From: CAMDPA01 sp964574325
GTDB lineage: Bacteria; Pseudomonadota; Alphaproteobacteria; Rhizobiales; Hyphomicrobiaceae
Assembly (NCBI GenBank): GCA_964574325.1
Contig: CAZNMY010000001.1
Location: forward strand, 124,001 to 188,000
Length of the DNA: 64,000 bases
Direction: 5' to 3'
Part shown: positions 33,685-42,429 of the stretch, one piece after another
Layout of the letters: each line of letters starts with the position of its first letter
How positions within the stretch are numbered: the stretch's first letter is position 1
Notes under the pieces: model-generated
The model's input: the letters and a program-made list of their open reading frames with translations, nothing else
Database searches by the model: none
Told to the model about the DNA's origin: nothing
Made by a program: the position numbers and the translations under genes

Positions 33685-34128
33685 TCAAGGAATGCTCTTC
33701 AACAGCCCGTCCGAAAGCTGAACGCCTTCGCTCATGAAGCGACTGATCGCAGTCTGCGCGGTGGTGGTGCAGATCTTGTGCGTCTTGCTGTAGCTGGAGT
33801 AGCCCTGGTTGAAGCTGCGCGTGAGACGCGCGCGCCGGAGTGCATTCGATCCTTCGGCTTCGATGATCTCGTGCATGCGCTCGCGCCAGACCTGGCCCTC
33901 ATTGGCCCCGCAGAGCTCACGCAAGTAGTGCACGGCGCCGAGAATTTCCGACAGTCGCAACAGGCGATCGTCGTAGGGTTTGTCCACGCCTTGTGCGTTC
34001 ACTGGCGACGCGGCGGCGGCTGCCACGAAGCACAGCGCTGCGGCTCGTATGGCGCTTCTCGCGACCGCACGATTCTGGTGGATCGACGGTGTCGCGCAAG
34101 GTCTGGGCACAATTGGCATTCTGGGCAC
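33685..34128 (-). CDS. TIGR02301-family exported protein
   Basis: 147 residues from GTG (ATG 34119 is an alternative). A signal peptide ends at SPVNAQ. The mature part YDDRLLRLSEILGAVHYLRE followed by WRERMHEII and FNQGYSSYSKTHKICTTTA matches a family of small exported proteins known almost only from Rhizobiales, function unknown. It commonly neighbours a NUDIX hydrolase gene, as here, where one follows upstream on the same strand. Confidence 0.78.
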   Translation of the reverse strand: MPRMPIVPRPCATPSIHQNRAVARSAIRAAALCFVAAAAASPVNAQGVDKPYDDRLLRLSEILGAVHYLRELCGANEGQVWRERMHEIIEAEGSNALRRARLTRSFNQGYSSYSKTHKICTTTAQTAISRFMSEGVQLSDGLLKSIP

Positions 34129-34257
34129 GCGGGCCTCGGCTGATCCGGATGAGCGGAATCGACTGAACGAGCACCTCGTTTATCACGCGGAAAGCAGGCT
34201 TGAAAATGTCTCTTGGACGCCGGTCGATCGTGCCGGCACGCTTTCACTCCCCCGGAG

Positions 34258-34731
34258 TCAACTCGACGAAACACCGTCGCCACGAATGCGGCGGTACGCT
34301 TCGTGGATCAGGCGGGATGCACCGCCGGTCAACTGGTAGGACGGTAATTCGTCCAGCGTGACGAAGCGCGCATCCGAAATGTCGGTGGCGGCGCACGGCT
34401 CGCCGGGGCCGCACGTGCCGTAGTAGACACAGATCACGAAATGGAGCTGGACGTTGCCTTCGTCGTCGGCCTGGATGACGTCGTGAACGTCGAGAACGCC
34501 GTGGAGATCGACCCGAAGGCCGGTCTCCTCCATGATCTCGCGGGCGGCCGCGGCCGCGGCAGTTTCGCCGGGTTCTATTTTTCCACCCGGCAGGCTCCAA
34601 TATCCCTGGCGGGGGCCGCCGGCGCGTTCGGCGATGAGGATGCGGTCGCCTCGGAAGATCGCCGCACTGGCTGCCGCGCGGGGCCAGATCACTGCGGGCG
34701 GAGAAGTGTGCGTCGGGATGGCGCTGGTCAT
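34258..34731 (-). CDS. NUDIX hydrolase
   Basis: 157 residues. The NUDIX box is complete, GGKIEPGETAAAAAAREIME followed by ETGL, fitting G-x5-E-x7-R-E-U-x-E-E-x-G-U. The domain hydrolyses nucleoside diphosphates linked to another moiety; the substrate is not predictable. The chosen ATG starts MTSAIPTH; the open frame runs 100 codons further upstream, antisense to the DUF1810 gene, and is not credible as protein. It is divergent from the DUF1810/SRAP pair. Confidence 0.86.
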   Translation of the reverse strand: MTSAIPTHTSPPAVIWPRAAASAAIFRGDRILIAERAGGPRQGYWSLPGGKIEPGETAAAAAAREIMEETGLRVDLHGVLDVHDVIQADDEGNVQLHFVICVYYGTCGPGEPCAATDISDARFVTLDELPSYQLTGGASRLIHEAYRRIRGDGVSSS

Positions 34732-34823
34732 GCGATGCTCGTTGCTCGTCTGTGAGGCGGTCGCTGGATCGATCTTCGATGCGGTCCAGCCTACAGGAAG
34801 TCGGCGATTGTGGGAGGTTGCAG

Positions 34824-35315
34824 ATGGCGGTGAGCGGGAGTGAGCCTTTCGCATTCGATCTGCAGCGATTCCTGAGCGCTCAGGAAGGGGTCTATGAGCG
34901 CGCGTGCGCCGAGATCGCGGCGGGACGAAAGCAGAGCCACTGGATGTGGTTCGTGTTCCCGCAAATCCTCGGACTCGGCTCAAGCCCGATGGCGAATCGG
35001 TACGGCATCGTGTCGCTGGCAGAGGCGACGGCATACGCCGCGCATCCGGTGCTGGGGCCGCGGTTGCAGCGGGCCGCGAAGCTGCTGCTCGGTGTCGAGG
35101 GGCGCACCGCCACCGAGATCATGGGGTTTCCAGACGATCTCAAGCTGCGCTCGTCGATGACGCTGTTTGCGCGTGCGACGGTCGACAAGCAGCTTTTCGT
35201 GGCGGTGCTCGATCGGTACTTCCGGGGTGTGGAGGATGCGGCGACGCTGCAACTCATGGGTGAAAGAGCACTCATCGGTGAAAGTTCACGGGCAATAGAC
35301 AATGGAGGCCGGTGA
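34824..35315 (+). CDS. DUF1810 domain protein
   Basis: 163 residues. The family signature is clear: FDLQRFLSAQEGVYERAC at the start, SHWMWFVFPQILGLGSSPMA in the middle, and GPRLQRAAKLLL. The function is unknown. A GGGAGG site six bases before the ATG fixes the start. Its TGA overlaps the ATG of the SRAP gene by one base, so the pair is translationally coupled. The last dozen residues are not part of the domain. Confidence 0.85.
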   Translation: MAVSGSEPFAFDLQRFLSAQEGVYERACAEIAAGRKQSHWMWFVFPQILGLGSSPMANRYGIVSLAEATAYAAHPVLGPRLQRAAKLLLGVEGRTATEIMGFPDDLKLRSSMTLFARATVDKQLFVAVLDRYFRGVEDAATLQLMGERALIGESSRAIDNGGR

Positions 35316-35998
35316 TGTGCTCGCGATATGCCCTGACCTCTCCGCCCGAGGCGGTGCGGCGCGCGTTCGGGCACGTCAACGAGATGGTCTATCCGCCGCG
35401 CTACAACATTGCACCGACGCAGCCGGTCGCGATCGTGCGGCTGGACTATGCCAAGCAAAGAGAAATGACGCTGGTGCGCTGGGGGCTCATTCCGTCGTGG
35501 GTGAAGGACCCGGGAAAAGTATCCGTCATGATCAACGCGCGGGCGGAGACGGCGGCCGGTAAGCCGTCCTTTCGGGGATCGCTGCGGCACAAGCGCTGTC
35601 TCGTGCCGGCCGATGCTTTCTACGAGTGGACGGGGCCGGCCGGTCGAAAGAGGCCCCACATGCTGCGGCCGGTCGACGGTGGTCCGATGGCGTTCGCGGG
35701 GTTGTGGGAGCACTGGCTCGGTGCGGACGGCAGCGAGATCGAGACGATGGCAATTCTGACTGTTCCGGCCAATTCCTCGGTCAGCCGGATCCACGATCGG
35801 ATGCCCGCGATCCTGCGGCCGGATCGGTTCGAAACCTGGCTCGACGTGTCTTCGGGGCGGTCCAATGAGGCCGAGGCGATCATGGCCGAGGGGGTGCCGG
35901 ACGACTTTCTCGAGATTTCGGAGGTGTCCAGATCGCTCAACAATGTTAGGAATGATGCTCCTGAAGTTCAAGAAATCGTTGGCAAAATGCTTCTTTAA
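35315..35998 (+). CDS. SOS response-associated peptidase (SRAP/YedK-type)
   Basis: 227 residues. Cys2, exposed after removal of the initiator methionine, is the residue that cross-links to abasic sites in single-stranded DNA in HMCES/YedK proteins. Other hallmarks are YNIAPTQPVAIVR, INARAETAAGKPSFR, CLVPADAFYEW and IHDRMPAIL with the conserved histidine. It protects abasic sites as a DNA-protein adduct and can autoproteolyse. The start overlaps the DUF1810 stop, with GGAGG five bases before the ATG. Confidence 0.9.
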   Translation: MCSRYALTSPPEAVRRAFGHVNEMVYPPRYNIAPTQPVAIVRLDYAKQREMTLVRWGLIPSWVKDPGKVSVMINARAETAAGKPSFRGSLRHKRCLVPADAFYEWTGPAGRKRPHMLRPVDGGPMAFAGLWEHWLGADGSEIETMAILTVPANSSVSRIHDRMPAILRPDRFETWLDVSSGRSNEAEAIMAEGVPDDFLEISEVSRSLNNVRNDAPEVQEIVGKMLL

Positions 35999-36234
35999 CC
36001 AAGTTGTCCCCAAATGGAGGGGCGGACCATCGCCACGATTCGGAGCGTGGCAGGTGCGGCGTTGACCAAGGTTCGTAGATGACGGGTCGAGTGGCTCGAT
36101 TCGTGCATGAGAAGACGATATTCTGACGCAGTCAACACCTTGCCGTGTTTCAATGCCTAGCTCGTCGGCGAGGGCGTTATCGGCAAATCCGGCGGCGGGA
36201 TAAAAGCGCGGGCAGCGCGAACCAGGGACTGGAC

Positions 36235-38451
36235 ATGGCCTACAGAGGTGACGATCTCGACTTGCGGACGCCGCAGTCGTGGAGCAGCGCAGGCCGCGAG
36301 GCTGGAGCTGGCGAGCAGGCGAACTGGTGGACGCGTACCGCCGTCTACAAGGGCGGACGCAGCGATCCGATCTGGGTCGACGACTACGTCATGGCCTGCT
36401 GCAATCATGCCTATGATCTCGCTTTGGCACATCGCGCGCCCGAAGTGCGGCTCGAACATCTGATCAACGCGCTGACGCTCAACGAACACGCCGCGCAGGT
36501 GCTCGAGGCACGCGGCCTCAGCGTCGCGTCGCTGCGCCGGGAGAGCGGTGCTGCGATCGCCAACGATATACCTGCTTCGACATCATCGGCGCTGCCGAAG
36601 CGGTCGGAAGGCATGGAGGAAGCGCTGCGGCTCGCTGCGGATCACGCTTATCCGCGCCGGACGCCGGTAACGGTCGATGATATCCTGCACGTACTCTTCG
36701 ACATGAAGCGCGACCTGCCGGGCCTGCACCTGCTGCGCCGACACGCCAGCTCGTGGAGCGGGGGCGGCCGCAACGGTCCCGATCCGAGAGGACCCGACCT
36801 GCGGCTCGATCCGCTGCCGCATCTCAGCCGGCCGCAACCAACTCAGCGTCCGCGGTACGGTTCGGCCGGCGGACAGGACTATTTCGGCCAGTCGGCGCCG
36901 CGCGAGCCGGTGCGCGATCCGCGTCCGCCGGTGCGGGACCCGCAGCCGACGACGGTTGTCGACAGCTTCCAGGACGCACGCATCGATTCGCTGGAGCGGG
37001 CGGTGCGCGACCTCGGCGTAGATCTGGCGGACGACCGCAAGACCATTCGCACGCTGGTCGGCGACCTGCAGCGCACGACGGCCGCGCAGGCCGACGATAC
37101 CGGTCGCTTCAGGGGCGGGCTCACGGATCGGCTGGCGGCGCTCGAGGATACCCTGCTGCGCTCGCGCAACGAGACATCGCAGCTTCCATCGGCGGTACTC
37201 GACCGGATCGATATGATCGAGCGGATGATCGACCAGAGGCTCGCCGATGTCGGCCGTAATCAGTCGGTTTCACCGGCTATTCTCGACCGGATCGCCGGCA
37301 TCGAGCGGATGATCGATCAGCGGCTCGCCGACGTCGGCCGCAATCAGTCGGTCTCACCGATCGTGCTCGACCGGATCGCGGGTATTGAGCGAATGATGGA
37401 ACGGTCGATGAACGACCCGGCGGGCCGGCCGGCCGGCCCGTCGCCGGCGCTGCTCGACAGGCTTGCCGTCATCGAGCGTGGGCTCGATGCGCGTCTGGCC
37501 GAAATCGGGCGGGCGACGTCGATGCTGGCAGATCGCTTGCAGGCCGTCGAGCATTCCGCGCAACGACCGGTGGAGGCGACGCTGTCACCTCTGGTGTCGC
37601 AGCGACTGGAAGCCATCACGAGCTTCGGTGGGAAGGTCGAAACGCTCGAGCGGACGTTCCAGCTCATCCTCGACCGGATGACCGGCGTCGAGCGCAAGCT
37701 CGCCGACTCCGTCGAAAAGCAGGTCAAGGTCGATCTCTCAGGGGTCGAGCGGCGGCTCGGCGAGATCGAAGGCAACGTCAAGATGTCCGTCGAGCAAGGG
37801 TTCGACATGAGCCCCGTGACGGAATTGCTCTCGGGCATCGAGGTGCGCGTGGCGGGTCTCGAGCGGACGATCGACAATCGCGCTTCCGAGACGGGGCGGA
37901 CAGTGTCTTTCATCGGAGAGCGCCTGCGCTCGTTCGAGGAGACGATGGGCGGGCAGAAAGGTCAGACGTTCGACCGGCTCGACCAGCTCGAACGGTCGCT
38001 GTCGGCTTACGCCGAGACCAGCGTCACCGCTCGCGGGTCCTACGAGAACGATCTGAGCGAGGTGCACGAAGCGCTGCTCAAACTCAACGCGAACCAGCAG
38101 ACGCTCGCGGGGGCTCTCGACCAGTGGCGTCTGGACAGCACCGGCGATCTCAGCGTCATCAACAACCGGTTGAAGGCGGTCGAAGAGACCGACCTGAAGA
38201 ATCTGCCGCAACTCGAGATCATCGCCGGGCAGATTTCGGCGATCCATTCGACGCTGGCCAAGCGCGAGGTCCGCAAGAAGACTTTCCTCACGTGGTTGTT
38301 CGGCACCGACGAGTGGTATTCGTCCAGCTACGACACCAAGGACTGGCGCGCCCGGCAGGTCGAATCGTCGGTCCCCCGTGCGACGGAAACGGTCGTGATC
38401 CAGCAGCGGCCGACCCCGCCTGCTCCGCCGCCGGCGATCGTGCGCCGCTGA
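36235..38451 (+). CDS. Clp N-terminal domain protein with long coiled-coil and internal repeats
   Basis: 738 residues, no signal peptide. Residues ~48-170 hold two Clp-N-like repeats (VRLEHLINALTLNEHAAQVL and TVDDILHVLFDMK). A Pro/Arg/Asp-rich linker follows, and from about residue 250 to 690 it is mostly heptad-patterned coiled coil. Within this, a 28-residue unit starting LDRI..IERMIDQRLADVG is repeated at 322-349 and 350-377, with a partial third copy. There is no AAA+ ATPase domain, so it is not a ClpA/ClpB chaperone; it may be a scaffold or adaptor. An AGGGA site precedes the ATG, and a strong intrinsic terminator follows. Confidence 0.72.
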   Translation: MAYRGDDLDLRTPQSWSSAGREAGAGEQANWWTRTAVYKGGRSDPIWVDDYVMACCNHAYDLALAHRAPEVRLEHLINALTLNEHAAQVLEARGLSVASLRRESGAAIANDIPASTSSALPKRSEGMEEALRLAADHAYPRRTPVTVDDILHVLFDMKRDLPGLHLLRRHASSWSGGGRNGPDPRGPDLRLDPLPHLSRPQPTQRPRYGSAGGQDYFGQSAPREPVRDPRPPVRDPQPTTVVDSFQDARIDSLERAVRDLGVDLADDRKTIRTLVGDLQRTTAAQADDTGRFRGGLTDRLAALEDTLLRSRNETSQLPSAVLDRIDMIERMIDQRLADVGRNQSVSPAILDRIAGIERMIDQRLADVGRNQSVSPIVLDRIAGIERMMERSMNDPAGRPAGPSPALLDRLAVIERGLDARLAEIGRATSMLADRLQAVEHSAQRPVEATLSPLVSQRLEAITSFGGKVETLERTFQLILDRMTGVERKLADSVEKQVKVDLSGVERRLGEIEGNVKMSVEQGFDMSPVTELLSGIEVRVAGLERTIDNRASETGRTVSFIGERLRSFEETMGGQKGQTFDRLDQLERSLSAYAETSVTARGSYENDLSEVHEALLKLNANQQTLAGALDQWRLDSTGDLSVINNRLKAVEETDLKNLPQLEIIAGQISAIHSTLAKREVRKKTFLTWLFGTDEWYSSSYDTKDWRARQVESSVPRATETVVIQQRPTPPAPPPAIVRR
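37198..37400 (+). repeat. 84-base tandem coding repeats
   Basis: Units 37198-37281 and 37282-37365, with a truncated third copy to about 37400, encode the 28-residue repeats in the Clp-N/coiled-coil protein. The first two are nearly identical at the DNA level, indicating recent in-frame duplication. Confidence 0.8.
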
Positions 38452-38477
38452 AGTACAACAGGATCGTTCGCAATTCT

Positions 38478-38508
38478 CGGGCCCCGTGTCACCGCGGGGC
38501 CCGTTTTC
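38478..38508 (+). terminator. intrinsic terminator
   Basis: A perfect 9-base G+C stem, CGGGCCCCG (38478-38486) and CGGGGCCCG (38495-38503), with an 8-base loop, is followed directly by TTTTC. It closes the Clp-N gene transcript 27 bases after its stop codon. Confidence 0.8.
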
Positions 38509-38704
38509 GTGTGTGCACGGCATGTTCGACGGGAGGTCCCCGCGGGCGAGCAAGTCTCTGGCGGACTGCACAACTTTGCCGAACTGAATGGTTGCGCGGT
38601 GATCGGCGGCGGACTATCAATCGAAGGTGGCCGGTTCGGGGGATTGCACCATCGAAGGAGCGCGGTGGGCGCTCTACGCGGGGAATGCAGGGGCGCGGTC
38701 TGGT

Positions 38705-40213
38705 ATGAGTAGCGATTCCGACGGTTCCGGCCGTCCTGACGACATCGTCATCATCAAGCAACTCCTGCAAAAGCTGGAGGAAGTCGCCGCGCGCGATGCC
38801 GAGACGCCGCGCGAGGCGCCCGTCGGCGGGCCGGTCGCAGCGCGCGCGACTGGCGAGACAGCCGCGGCTGCCGGTGCGGCCGGTGCTGCTGGCGAAGAGC
38901 CGCCTCTGCTCGTGCTGAGATCGATCCGCAGCAGTCCTTCGACACCATCCGATGCGGTCGAGGTCGGGCCGTCGAACCGGCCGAATTCCTCGCGAGATCT
39001 GGTGCTCACTCCGATCTCGATAGACCTGGTGTCCAAGAATATGGAGGGCTTGCCTTCACCGATAGGGGGGCCTCCTCGGCGGCGGCGTTCGGGGCTGGCG
39101 GTGGCGATAGCTTCGTTCGTGCTCGGTATCGTAGCTGCCGGTGGGCTCATCGTTGCATTCGACCCATTCGGTCAGCGGGGCGGCCCCAAGGTTGCGCGGG
39201 CTCCGGAGCAGACGAAAGCGCCTGCAGCGGAGGCCGCAGCCGCAGCCGTGGACGGCGCCGGCGCGACGGCCGTCGAAACGTCGACGCGCAGAGCGCAGAT
39301 TTCTACACCTGAGGCGACTGTTGCCGCGAAAACAGATGACACCAGGCCGGAGCCTGCTGCCTCGGATACTGCTTCGGGAACCACCGTCGTTGCTGCGAAC
39401 GACGCCAAATCGCAAGAGGACGCGCGGCCTGTCGCCGATAAAGCCGCCGAAAAGGATGTCGCCGCTGGAGCGACGGACGCGGCCCGCGATCGCAAGACTG
39501 TCGACGCCGCGGAGCAGAGCGGCGCTTCGGCTCCCCCTCAATCCAGCCCGGTTGCATCCAGCCCGGCTGCCGACAAGCCCGTGCTGCGGATGGCCTCCAA
39601 GGTCGAAATGAGAGCCGGTGAGCGCCGCTCGATGGATATCAGTGTCGATGGACCAGCCGACGTGGTGCCGCGGCTGCTCGTCGTGTTCCGGCAGGTACCG
39701 GGCTGGATGACCTTCTCGAAAGGAGGGGCGATCGGCAACGATATCTGGCTGCTGCCGGCGCCCCAGGTGCGCGATCTCGAAGTCGAGGTCAGCGACGGTG
39801 CGAACGGCGCTGCAGACGTCAAGGTTCAACTCGCACGGGTGGACGGCAGTATTCTGTCCGAAACGACGGTGTCGTTCACAGCAGCCGCTCGAGAGGCGGC
39901 CGCTGTCACTGCGGGGCTGCAATCGCAGGTCGGAAACGAGGCGACGATATTGCGCTTGCAGGCGCGCGGCGAGCTTCTGCTCGACACGGGAGAAGTGGAG
40001 GCGGCGCGGACGCTGCTGCGAACGGCGGCTGAGGCCGGCAGCGTCGCAGCAGCGTTGCGGCTGGCTGAAACATACGACCCGGCGGAGATGCAACGCTTCG
40101 GTATGGGCGAACGCACCGCCGATGTCGGTCAGGCGGTTCGCTGGTACGAGCATGCTCAAGCGCTGGGCTCGCCGGTTGCGGCGGCGCGGCTCATCGCACT
40201 CGGGCGGCGGTGA
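38705..40213 (+). CDS. single-pass membrane protein with Ala-rich linker and C-terminal Sel1-like repeats
   Basis: 502 residues, start at the ATG of MSSDSDGSGRPDD. The N-terminal ~125 residues are cytoplasmic and Ala-rich; RRRR then marks the inside of a helix at ~130-152. A Thr/Ala/Asp-rich linker of about 180 residues follows, then an ordered part, and residues ~430-502 (ARTLLRTAAEAGSVAAALRL ... AVRWYEHAQALGSPVAAARL) form Sel1-type helical repeats facing the periplasm. Function unknown. It overlaps the next gene by four bases. Its topology suggests a scaffold crossing the inner membrane. Confidence 0.68.
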   Translation: MSSDSDGSGRPDDIVIIKQLLQKLEEVAARDAETPREAPVGGPVAARATGETAAAAGAAGAAGEEPPLLVLRSIRSSPSTPSDAVEVGPSNRPNSSRDLVLTPISIDLVSKNMEGLPSPIGGPPRRRRSGLAVAIASFVLGIVAAGGLIVAFDPFGQRGGPKVARAPEQTKAPAAEAAAAAVDGAGATAVETSTRRAQISTPEATVAAKTDDTRPEPAASDTASGTTVVAANDAKSQEDARPVADKAAEKDVAAGATDAARDRKTVDAAEQSGASAPPQSSPVASSPAADKPVLRMASKVEMRAGERRSMDISVDGPADVVPRLLVVFRQVPGWMTFSKGGAIGNDIWLLPAPQVRDLEVEVSDGANGAADVKVQLARVDGSILSETTVSFTAAAREAAAVTAGLQSQVGNEATILRLQARGELLLDTGEVEAARTLLRTAAEAGSVAAALRLAETYDPAEMQRFGMGERTADVGQAVRWYEHAQALGSPVAAARLIALGRR

Positions 40214-41346
40214 TCGCTATGGCGGGGGCGGGCCGCCACATCGCCGTGGTGATCGGTCCGGTATCGGGCTCCTCGATCACGCGCGGTTTTCTTCGGCTTC
40301 TTGCAGTCGTGATCCTGGCGCTGGCCGGCGGGGTGTTCGTGGGCGATCCTGCACTGGCTCAACAGCCTGGAGCTACGGATCGCGCGTCTGCGGGACCAAC
40401 GCTGCGGTCGCTGAACGTGGGGTTCGTGCGGCACGCGATCGGGGCGTGGGCCGGCAAAATCGGCGACGGCAGTTTCGATATGGCGACCGGGCGTACGATC
40501 CGCTGGTTTCCGCACGACACGGATTCGTCTCTCGTGGTGGCGCTGTCATCGGGGCGGCTGGACATCGGGTTGATCGGCGTCAGCGTGGCGGCCGCGGCGA
40601 TCGCGCGCGGTCTCGACCTCAAGATCTTTTCGGTGATCTGCGGTACGGCCGAAAGCGAAGGGCTGATGCTGGGACCCACCGTCGCGCTGACGGCGGGAGA
40701 TGCGAAGGGGCTTGCCGGGAAAGTCATCGCGGTGCCATTCGGGTCTACTCCGCATTTCAGGTTGCTGGAAAGCCTGCGGCGGTGGGGCGGAAATCTGTCA
40801 TCTATTCGCGTGGTCAACCTGCAGACCCAGCAGATCGGCCAGGCCTGGTCGCGCGGTGAGATCGATGCCGTTGCTGCGTCGCAGCCGCTGTTGGCGGACC
40901 TCGAAAAGCGGGGGCAGTTGATGCCGCTCGTCAAGGCCGGCGATCATTCGACCCTGCTCGTGTTCGCGGCGACCGGAGAGTTCGTGCAGCAGCATACGGT
41001 TTTCCTGTCGCGGTTCATCGATGTCGTGGCGCGGGCCGATCAAGGGCATTCAGGGCGCGGGGTGGCGCCACTGGAAGACAGCGCGGCGTTCACGCCGCTT
41101 TCCATGCTGACGGGGCTCACGGCTGGCACGCTCGTCACGGCGATGGATCAGTATCGCCCGCCGACGATTGCGGAAATGGCTTCGACTGCCTGGCTCGGCG
41201 GTGGCGCTTCGGCGGGTATCGTCGCGCATCTCAAGGCGACGCTGGATGTCTGGCGGTGGGCCGGCCGCTCGAGCGGCATCGAGCCGGATCTGGTCGGCGC
41301 CGTCGCATTGGAGCCACTGCAGTTGGCGCTGAGCTACCAGCGCTGA
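40210..41346 (+). CDS. TauA/NMT1-like periplasmic solute-binding protein
   Basis: 378 residues if started at GTG 40210, which overlaps the upstream stop (GTGA); ATG 40219 is the alternative. A hydrophobic signal segment ends at PALAQQ. The binding-protein core shows the nitrate/sulfonate/taurine-type pattern: SSLVVALSSGRLDIGLIGVS, then LAGKVIAVPFGSTPHF and WSRGEIDAVAASQPLL. It would present a small anion to an ABC permease, but no permease or ATPase gene is adjacent. Coupling to the Sel1-type membrane protein upstream is unusual for an ABC binding protein. Confidence 0.75.
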   Translation: MIAMAGAGRHIAVVIGPVSGSSITRGFLRLLAVVILALAGGVFVGDPALAQQPGATDRASAGPTLRSLNVGFVRHAIGAWAGKIGDGSFDMATGRTIRWFPHDTDSSLVVALSSGRLDIGLIGVSVAAAAIARGLDLKIFSVICGTAESEGLMLGPTVALTAGDAKGLAGKVIAVPFGSTPHFRLLESLRRWGGNLSSIRVVNLQTQQIGQAWSRGEIDAVAASQPLLADLEKRGQLMPLVKAGDHSTLLVFAATGEFVQQHTVFLSRFIDVVARADQGHSGRGVAPLEDSAAFTPLSMLTGLTAGTLVTAMDQYRPPTIAEMASTAWLGGGASAGIVAHLKATLDVWRWAGRSSGIEPDLVGAVALEPLQLALSYQR

Positions 41347-41358
41347 CGCCTTTCCGGA

Positions 41359-42252
41359 TCAGGGTTTCGTGCGAAGGTTCTGGGCCAGCCGAGTAACGGC
41401 GCGGTTCAAGATCCGGCTGGTTGCGGCGCGGCGATCCGACCAGACCTGATCCACGAGGCGTTTCACTTCCGCGTCGAGCTTCGCGCCACCCGAAGCGATC
41501 CAGCGTTCGGCATGATCGGGAGCATCCGGATTGCGGCGCAGCTCGTCCACCTCGGCGGCCGTGACCATGGCGATGCCGGCGAAGCTGTGGCCGGCCTCGT
41601 GGCGGAGCCGGGCCTCCACCCGCATGCGGTCGCGATCGGTATTGAGGGCGTCGGCGAGGGTTGCGATCAACAGGCCGTTGCGGTGGAGGCGTTGGGCAAC
41701 GGATTCCCAGGTCAGCGTTTCAGTGGCCTTCCACGCCTGTGTGGAGGCGGTGCACCAGATCGCGATGTTCGCCTGCCGGCAGGCTTCCAGGTTCACTCTG
41801 TCGAGGCGGAAGTCGCCCGATGCGAGACCGGGAGTGTCGATCAGCTCGAACAGCTTCAATCGCTCGGCGGAAAGACCGACGTGGAGCATTCGTGCGCGGC
41901 CGCTGACGGCCTCGTTCAGCGTGGTCGCGTCGAGCGGGCGGCGGATGCCGAGGCCGAGCTCTACCGTGATGGCGGGGTCGGGACTGTGGTGGACGCGGAT
42001 GGGGATGCGGGTGTTGGCGTGGATGCTCGTCGGCAGGACGTCGGCGCCGATCAAGGCGTTCGCGAGCGTCGTCTTGCCCGAGTTGAACTCGCCCAGGAGC
42101 ACAATGCGAGGCGGGCGAAGCAGACGGGCATGGAGCCGGCCGATCAGATCGGCCAGACGACGGGCGGGGGGCGAGGTCGCGGCGATCGGCTCGAGGCGCC
42201 GGCGTGTGGCCAGCAGTTCATCGGCGATCTCACAGATCAAGCCATTGCTCAT
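41359..42252 (-). CDS. small dynamin-like GTPase
   Basis: 297 residues. A clear P-loop GEFNSGKTTL (residues 54-63) and DTPG switch II place it in the dynamin/large GTPase group. The G4 position reads ATLAD instead of N/T-K-x-D, so guanine specificity may be altered. The length covers a GTPase domain with little of a helical stalk. It lies 177 bases downstream of a much larger dynamin-like gene on the same strand. Paired bacterial dynamin-like proteins can form hetero-oligomers on membranes. Confidence 0.78.
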   Translation of the reverse strand: MSNGLICEIADELLATRRRLEPIAATSPPARRLADLIGRLHARLLRPPRIVLLGEFNSGKTTLANALIGADVLPTSIHANTRIPIRVHHSPDPAITVELGLGIRRPLDATTLNEAVSGRARMLHVGLSAERLKLFELIDTPGLASGDFRLDRVNLEACRQANIAIWCTASTQAWKATETLTWESVAQRLHRNGLLIATLADALNTDRDRMRVEARLRHEAGHSFAGIAMVTAAEVDELRRNPDAPDHAERWIASGGAKLDAEVKRLVDQVWSDRRAATSRILNRAVTRLAQNLRTKP

Positions 42253-42429
42253 AGTAGGGGCAGCCCGGATGAAAGCGCTTCGGGCTCATCCTTTCCATGA
42301 GGGATGCGAATACACAACAGTGGATGGCGACGTGTTCTGCGACGTTTGGGGCAAGGTGGCGTTTCAATCGGCGGCTCGATGGCACCGTCCGGCTGCGGGC
42401 AGCGCTCGTCGCGCGGCTGTCGAGGCGGG

